Assembly: GCF_010093595.1 (NCBI RefSeq)
Contig: NW_022985447.1
Coordinates: forward strand, 659,218 to 723,217
Length of the DNA stretch: 64,000 bases
Direction: 5' to 3'
DNA from: Mytilinidion resinicola
Lineage: Eukaryota; Ascomycota; Dothideomycetes; Mytilinidiales; Mytilinidiaceae
The position numbers were made by a program, and so were the translations under genes. The notes beneath the pieces are model-generated. The model was not told the origin of the DNA. It did no database searches and saw only the letters and a list, made by a program, of their open reading frames with translations. Shown in pieces: positions 59,200 through 64,000 of the stretch. Numbering within the stretch: position 1 is the stretch's first letter; every line of letters starts with the position of its first letter.

Positions 59200-60906
59200 A
59201 TGGACGACACCGCACCCGTCGACTGTCCCATCTGCTCCAAACCCGTCAAGCCTCAACATATCAACCCACATCTCGACTCCGGCTGCGAGTCTTTCATCGT
59301 GGACGCTACTGAGAATGCTCCCAAGAGAGTGCTGAGCTTCTTCACGCCGGGTCCCAAGCGTGTCGCCAGCGTCTCCTCAAAAACCACCGCGCCTCCCACA
59401 GCCCCCACTCCGTCACCTTTCACCCAGCCGCCACCGCAGACACAGCATGTCGACCGCTCTATATCTCCTACAGGCACCAAACGCTCTCTCGATGCCACAA
59501 ATGGCGACCCTCCGTCTCCTAAACGTACCAAACTCAGCGCCCTCCAAAAGGCCGCACCCCTTCCCGAACGCATGCGCCCTCGTAGTCTTGACGACGTAGT
59601 CGGGCAAGAAGAGCTAGTTGGGCCCAATGGGGTGATACGAAGCATGATAGCTTCTGGCAACATTCCAAGCATGATACTCTGGGGAGGACCTGGAACTGGC
59701 AAGACTACAATAGCACGGCTGATAGCAAAAGCCTCAAATTATCGCTTTGTCGAGATTGTGAGCACAAGCTCAGGAGTCGGAGAGGTCAAGAAGCTGTTCG
59801 CAGAGGCCCTGGGCGAGCTGAACCTCACAGGTCGGCGGACCATCATATTCTGCGACGAGATACACCGTTTCAGCAAGACGCAACAAGATGTATTTCTTGG
59901 GCCCATTGAGGCAGGTCAGGTGACCCTCATTGGGGCGACGACCGAAAATCCCTCCTTCAAAGTCGTTGCCGCACTCATGTCGCGATGCCGTCCTTTCCAC
60001 CTCGAACGCCTCACAGAGTCCGAGATCCGCGACATTCTTGAACGTGCTCTTGCCTCCGAAAGCGCTGTCAAGGAACATATATCCCCACTAATCGACGACG
60101 AGTTCCTCTCTCATCTAGCCCTCCGAGCTGATGGCGACGCCAGACAAGCACTAACCCTCCTCTCGCTCTCGCTATCCTTATCCACCTCTCCACAAACCAC
60201 CTCAGACTCCCTCCGTGCTAGCCTGACGAAAGCGTCCCTCTATGACCGCTCTGGGGATCAGCACTACGACTCCATATCCGCCCTACACAAGTCCATTCGC
60301 GGCTCCGACCCAGATGCTACCCTATATTACCTCTCACGGATGCTTCAATCTGGCGAAGACCCCTTGTACATCTCCCGCCGCCTCATAGTAGTCGCCTCTG
60401 AAGATGTCGGTCTCGCAGACCCATCAATGCTGTCACTAGCAGTCAGTGCGCACCAGGCCGTCGAGCGGGTCGGGATGCCAGAGGCAGGCATCAATATTGC
60501 ACATTGCGCCGTTGCCCTAGCTCTGGCAAATAAGTCGACAAGAGTGTATAGAGGCTTACATGCGGCGATGGCCGCTCTAAAAGAGCCTGGAGTGGCGAAC
60601 CTGCCTGTGCCGGTGCATCTGAGGAATGCACCGACTAGGTTGATGAAAGAAATGGGCGTTGGAAAGGGCTATAAGTATAACCCGGATTTCAAGGATGGTA
60701 GGGTCAAGCAGGAATATCTACCAGAGCAGTTGAGGGGGAGGACGTTTCTGGACGAGAGAGATTTGGGAGTGAAGGCTGATCCGGACCTTGCAAGGGACGA
60801 GGGAGAGATATTTGACGGGGAGGTTGAAGTTCCAGAAGAAGAGACTGAGTATGGGATTAAGGAAGAAAATGAAGAGGATGAAGTCATACCTGAGATTGAT
60901 GGATGA
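59200..60906 (+). CDS. MGS1: DNA-dependent ATPase MGS1/WRNIP1 (AAA+ with UBZ4 finger)
   Basis: An intronless 568-residue protein. WRNIP1/MGS1 maintains genome stability at stalled forks and binds ubiquitylated PCNA. The UBZ4 zinc finger sits at the N terminus (CPIC, then HLDSGC); a disordered Ser/Thr/Pro linker follows; then the AAA+ core: RPRSLDDVVGQEELVGPNG, Walker A GGPGTGKTT, Walker B TIIFCDEIHRFSKTQQD, sensor 1 LIGATTENPSF and the arginine region SRCRPFHL. The C-terminal MgsA tetramerisation part is seen in IRGSDPDATLYYLSRML, RLIVVASEDVGLADPS and MKEMGVGKGYKYNPDF. I chose 59200 because it is the first ATG in frame; the 74 upstream codons have no ATG. The acidic tail is EENEEDEVIPEIDG. 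Confidence 0.96.
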   Translation: MDDTAPVDCPICSKPVKPQHINPHLDSGCESFIVDATENAPKRVLSFFTPGPKRVASVSSKTTAPPTAPTPSPFTQPPPQTQHVDRSISPTGTKRSLDATNGDPPSPKRTKLSALQKAAPLPERMRPRSLDDVVGQEELVGPNGVIRSMIASGNIPSMILWGGPGTGKTTIARLIAKASNYRFVEIVSTSSGVGEVKKLFAEALGELNLTGRRTIIFCDEIHRFSKTQQDVFLGPIEAGQVTLIGATTENPSFKVVAALMSRCRPFHLERLTESEIRDILERALASESAVKEHISPLIDDEFLSHLALRADGDARQALTLLSLSLSLSTSPQTTSDSLRASLTKASLYDRSGDQHYDSISALHKSIRGSDPDATLYYLSRMLQSGEDPLYISRRLIVVASEDVGLADPSMLSLAVSAHQAVERVGMPEAGINIAHCAVALALANKSTRVYRGLHAAMAALKEPGVANLPVPVHLRNAPTRLMKEMGVGKGYKYNPDFKDGRVKQEYLPEQLRGRTFLDERDLGVKADPDLARDEGEIFDGEVEVPEEETEYGIKEENEEDEVIPEIDG

Positions 60907-61183
60907 AAAGTAAGAAAAAAAATTGGATATACAACTAATACATCGGCTTGAAGATTAGACGCGGAAAAATGACCTACTTCCTAGCGTGGAGTTTGCATTT
61001 AATGTTGGATACCCTTGATAATTTACTCTTTATCGCTTGCATTAGGTAGGTGGGTATTCGCAGTCATCGAATGACTGATAAAACAAATGCAAACATTTTT
61101 TGGCAGTCTGCTGGTACCCATTCTCCTTGGAAAAAGAAATTACCAGCCGCCGCTTAGGCGGAAAAACACCGCGGGGTGGGTAG

Positions 61184-61492
61184 GTGGCCTCCATATGATG
61201 TACTATGGTGACCACCCGTTAAGATGTACCTCGCAGTGTCTTCTGTGAGGCTACTGTTGAGTGGTGGCCACTTGGCACAAATCCTTCAAGATGTAATTAT
61301 TTCACAGCGTCTTCTGTGAGGCCACTGCTGAGCTGTGGCCACCTAGCACAAATCCTTCAAGCTCGCTATCTTCGAGGTTCCAATATTCTGCCTACATTGG
61401 TGGCCACACAATTCGAGCATGCGTTGTCCACTCTAATTCGCCAGAGTCTCACCGGTCATGCCTCAGCCTCGGAAGATTATGTGGGTGGCCAC
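61184..61492. promoter_or_regulatory. cluster of GTGGCCAC palindromes
   Basis: The exact 8-bp palindrome GTGGCCAC occurs at 61264-61271, 61335-61342, 61400-61407 and 61485-61492. One-mismatch forms occur at 61184 (GTGGCCTC) and 61208 (GTGACCAC). Spacing between exact copies is 71, 65 and 85 bp. Sequence around copies 3 and 4 differs from that around 1 and 2, while the palindrome is unchanged, suggesting a protein-binding site. The likely target is the C2H2 gene 550 bp downstream, but this is inference. Confidence 0.5.
61221..61361 (+). repeat. two diverged tandem units of about 70 bp
   Basis: AAGATGTA opens both units (61221 and 61288). CAGTGTCTTCTGTGAGGCTA (61234) pairs with CAGCGTCTTCTGTGAGGCCA (61305), and GCACAAATCCTTCAAG closes both. 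Each unit contains one GTGGCCAC. Confidence 0.9.
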
Positions 61493-61505
61493 ACTCCACC
61501 TTTGC
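61395..61505 (+). repeat. dispersed repeat segment, copy 1
   Basis: This segment reads STLIRQSLTG in one frame and pairs with an inverted, diverged copy at about 63490-63605 (STLIRQGFTG on the minus strand). The DNA match covers about 60 bp with mainly transition differences. Confidence 0.55.
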
Positions 61506-62045
61506 CCTTAAAAGACTGATGAAAGCCGTCTCGTTTCCTTTGTAAAGCGTCCTGTCGCCAATCGGCCAGATCTTGCTCTTCATTCTTATATTGAAGTTTT
61601 ACCCACTCTCACAGATCGCCGGTTTGAAGAAGTGGGGGCTCGCGGAGACGCGACACCCGGCGCAGAGGTACTCGTTCTTCGAGTCAAAGCAATAGGTGAG
61701 ATAGCTATCTATGGGGTGCTAATTTGAATTCTAATATTGTTGCAGTAGTTGCTTTCTTCGACCTAGGTGGTGGGAGGACACCTTTCCTCCCTACCGAGCA
61801 AAATCCCTCCCTTATGGCTTAGTCCTAATCGATACGTGCCCTGCTTGACTGGTCCTGGCCTCTTGCCCGATGTCGACTCCTTTGATCTCGATTCTTTTCA
61901 AATCAGCAATAGCCAAAATCGAGAATAAACGATTCGATATAGAGGCTAGGACCGGGAATACTTTCATACGAACACATACTTTGTTGATCCTGCGAACGAA
62001 CACGCTGTTGATTCTGCGAACGAATACTCTGGTGAGTTGATAAAT

Positions 62046-63188
62046 ATGTCACATCCTTTTCCGTACTCATATCCGCATATAGCTTTGGATCCCTTGGCCA
62101 GGTCCCAAGTCTACCATGCCGAGCATATTCAACAACAGCAATTTCACTTCCCGTCGCTACGACCAGCCCAGTCTTGCTTTCCTATAGCCCCAAATTTTGC
62201 CTCACACAGTCGTGTCTCCAATCATTACCTTTTTGCTTGCGATTTCACTAGCCCTTCCAATCTGTCACCAACGGACTTTGACGTTTTGAGTTTCACGGAA
62301 GTTACTGCAACTCGAAATACATACGGAAATCTAATTTGCCCTGAGATCACTTGTACAGTTGAGGAGGAGACGTTGATGTCTGACAGCATGTCTGCTCCTC
62401 GGGGCCTCGATATGCCTACAGAATGGCATCCTTGGATTGAAGTACACATGCCCCCATTGACTTCAAGAGGTCAGCACACTAAAAAGCAGCCAGGATTGTT
62501 CCTTTAGGGAGATTTCTCCCAGTATCTTCGATTTGTCCTCCCCTTCATCGTCTTTTGCCAGAGCAAATATTTCGAATGTTTCGACTCCTGAGACTGCCTA
62601 CATTTCGGACTCTTCTGTCACGCCAGCAGATGCAAGCCCACAAGTAGCTAGCATCACTCCCTCCTCCCAGCAGATTTCGTGTAAAATATCACCCTCGATG
62701 CCATCCGAATCACTTTCTCTAGACTCGTTCCCTCGTCCCAACTACTCAGATCAACCGATTCGTACCGGCAAGCTAAAGCTTGCGAAAACTGCTCCGACCC
62801 TACCTTGTCTCATTTGCCCAAGGAGCTTCTCTCGTCCTTGCGACCTCCGGTTAGTATTCGTCATTTCCCTTCGTCTCTGTCCCCACGGTCTCTTCTCTAT
62901 CTCAGCCCCTCTTCCTTCTCCACAGCATGACCCATCCATCTGACCCTCTACAGTCGTCACACTGCTCGCCACTCCCGGCCACACGCCTGCACATTTCTGG
63001 CCTGCAATTCCCGCTTCTCGAGTTTGAAGGACCTGCGGCGGCACCAGCGAGTTCATTCCCGCGAGCGCCCGTACAGCTGTCCGCATGCAACGTGTAAGTA
63101 TGCCCTGAAGGGGTTTCGGTGGAAGGACGCGTGCGATAGACACGTGGAGGGGATTCATTGTAAAAAGGAAAAAGCGAAAACGCGATGA
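62046..63188 (+). CDS. C2H2 zinc-finger transcription factor
   Basis: The first exon starts at the ATG at 62046 (MSHPFPYSYPHIALDPLARS); the last two exons are firm: coding up to 62849, then 62954-63188. Three fingers lie at the C terminus: CLICPRSFSRPCDLRRHTARH (the intron splits its first helix), CTFLACNSRFSSLKDLRRHQ, and CPHATCKYALKGFRWKDACD ending in H-x4-H. The N-terminal 250 residues are Ser/Pro/Thr-rich and disordered. The junction between the first exon (open to about 62507) and the frame at 62515-62849 is not settled: the clear donor GTCAGC at 62472 gives the wrong phase with the obvious acceptor; a donor at 62441 with the acceptor at 62522 fits but is weak. It is probably nuclear, with unknown targets. 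Confidence 0.78.
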
Positions 63189-63782
63189 AGATTAGAGAAT
63201 TGGGACATGGCAGGCGAAGTCGCTTTAAGCAGGAAAGTTGATAATTGCTCAAGGAACGAAGGTATCTGTCTACACACCCAGTATTAGTGTTCCTGTTCAC
63301 TTGCCCACTAACAGTTTGGATCTACCTATGCTGTGGTATGAATCCAGTGTCCACATAAATAGTATCATGAGTCGTCGTTGTATCCCACAGACGCCTCTAA
63401 CCTTTGAGAATCCCTCAGGCGCAGCCTTAATGAAGACGCAGAGAGCGCTCGACTGTCAACCAAGCTTGCCAGACACCCTATTTAGCTAAGGTATAGTCAA
63501 AATCAGTTTCGGTGCAGATGTGCTCTGATGTTCGACCGGTGAAGCCCTGGCGAATCAGGGTGGACGAGGCGCCATGAGTCTGCATGGCCAACACCACGAA
63601 CCTCGAGAAGGCCTCAGCCTTGTCGACGCAATACTTACACAGCCTCCGGAACCACGTGAGGTTCAACCGCTCTCCTCACTCACCCGACCCTCTTATCATA
63701 GCCTTCATATCAAGACAACTACCGTGTTTGTTATAGTTCTAACTATTGCATTTCAAAACGTCGTAGAGTCGAAGATTCCACG
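63189..63782. other. intergenic, no intact gene
   Basis: This contains the second, inverted copy of the dispersed segment (about 63490-63605) and no supported gene. Confidence 0.45.
63490..63605 (-). repeat. dispersed repeat segment, copy 2 (inverted)
   Basis: On the minus strand TTGGCCATGCAGACTCATGG and CACCCTGATTCGCCAGGGCT resemble the plus-strand segment at 61395-61470. Its longer open frame reads RFVVLAMQTHGASSTLIRQ. The source gene or element is unknown. Confidence 0.5.
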
Positions 63783-64000
63783 ATGTCCTACACTTACTCC
63801 CCCCTCCAGCCCTCCAAAAGCTAGTTCCGCCTCGTCACCCTCCTCGAAGCCGACCCCGCTCAATCTGATCTCATTTCATGCACCATCGCCCACGAATCTC
63901 TAGCGTCCCCCCTCCTTACGTAGCGTTCAGCTATCTTTGGGGCAATGCGACTCGAGTTCGTCAAATCACGATGAATGGTCTTAACTCCGGCGTTACTCAA
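63783..64000 (+). pseudogene. HET-domain (heterokaryon incompatibility) gene start, disrupted, partial
   Basis: From the ATG at 63783 (MSYTYSPLQPSKS) the frame meets TAG at 63822, then continues FRLVTLLEADPAQSDLISCT and IAHESLASP. About 63906-63916 the frame must shift to reach PYVAFSYLWGNATRVRQITM, the conserved HET core (usually YxALSYxWG). HET domains act in vegetative incompatibility and programmed cell death between unlike strains. The stop and shift are both within the first 50 codons. No donor was found to splice around them. The gene runs off the window edge. Confidence 0.6.

Larger units (their letters stand above)
60907..62045. other. intergenic region with repeats and palindrome cluster
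   Basis: No gene is supported. The stretch from 61184 to 61492 holds two tandem units and a cluster of GTGGCCAC palindromes (separate entries). The region is upstream of the C2H2 factor at 62046 and downstream of MGS1. Confidence 0.5.

Noticed and set aside
1..64000. CRISPR arrays, riboswitches, operons or prophage
   Set aside because: The gene structure is eukaryotic throughout, and no spaced direct-repeat array of the CRISPR type was seen.

Overview
This window is nuclear DNA from a filamentous ascomycete (Pezizomycotina). Genes are split by many short GT-AG introns (about 40-120 nt) with CTAAC/CTAAT-like branch sites. The gene families are typical of moulds: a fungal rhodopsin-like membrane protein, an ApsA/Num1 cortical protein, purine hydroxylase I, a GET complex subunit, a HET-domain fragment and a pectate lyase. 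Gene order shows no operons. The longer gene-free stretches hold decayed open frames and diverged repeats, which fits repeat-induced point mutation, although I could not compute RIP indices.

Left third (1-23 kb): a rhodopsin-like 7-TM protein, an isochorismatase-type hydrolase, two small unassigned genes, VMS1/ANKZF1 (ribosome quality control), a secreted ML/NPC2-type lipid-binding protein, a secreted SGNH esterase, a secreted amidase-signature protein, and a very large fungal-specific protein of unknown function.

Middle (24-47 kb): the cortical nuclear-migration protein ApsA, whose repeat array contains an assembly gap of Ns; the splicing factor ISY1, flanked by two copies of a diverged repeat; an APH-type kinase-like gene with a premature stop; a tentative small secreted protein; lysine 2,3-aminomutase; GET2; mitoribosomal protein mL61; two membrane or secreted unknowns; and a broken pectate lyase.

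Right third (49-64 kb): a three-KH-domain RNA-binding protein, xanthine dehydrogenase, kynurenine aminotransferase (divergent from WRNIP1/MGS1), a C2H2 transcription factor and, at the edge, a disrupted HET-domain gene.

Most genes are unrelated housekeeping or secreted functions, and I see no biosynthetic cluster. The most unusual signal is at 61.18-61.49 kb: four exact copies of the 8-bp palindrome GTGGCCAC, plus two one-mismatch copies, within about 310 bp of diverged tandem units ahead of the C2H2 gene. Exon boundaries were worked out by hand from splice consensus and reading-frame continuity. No similarity search was run, so family names rest on motif recognition.
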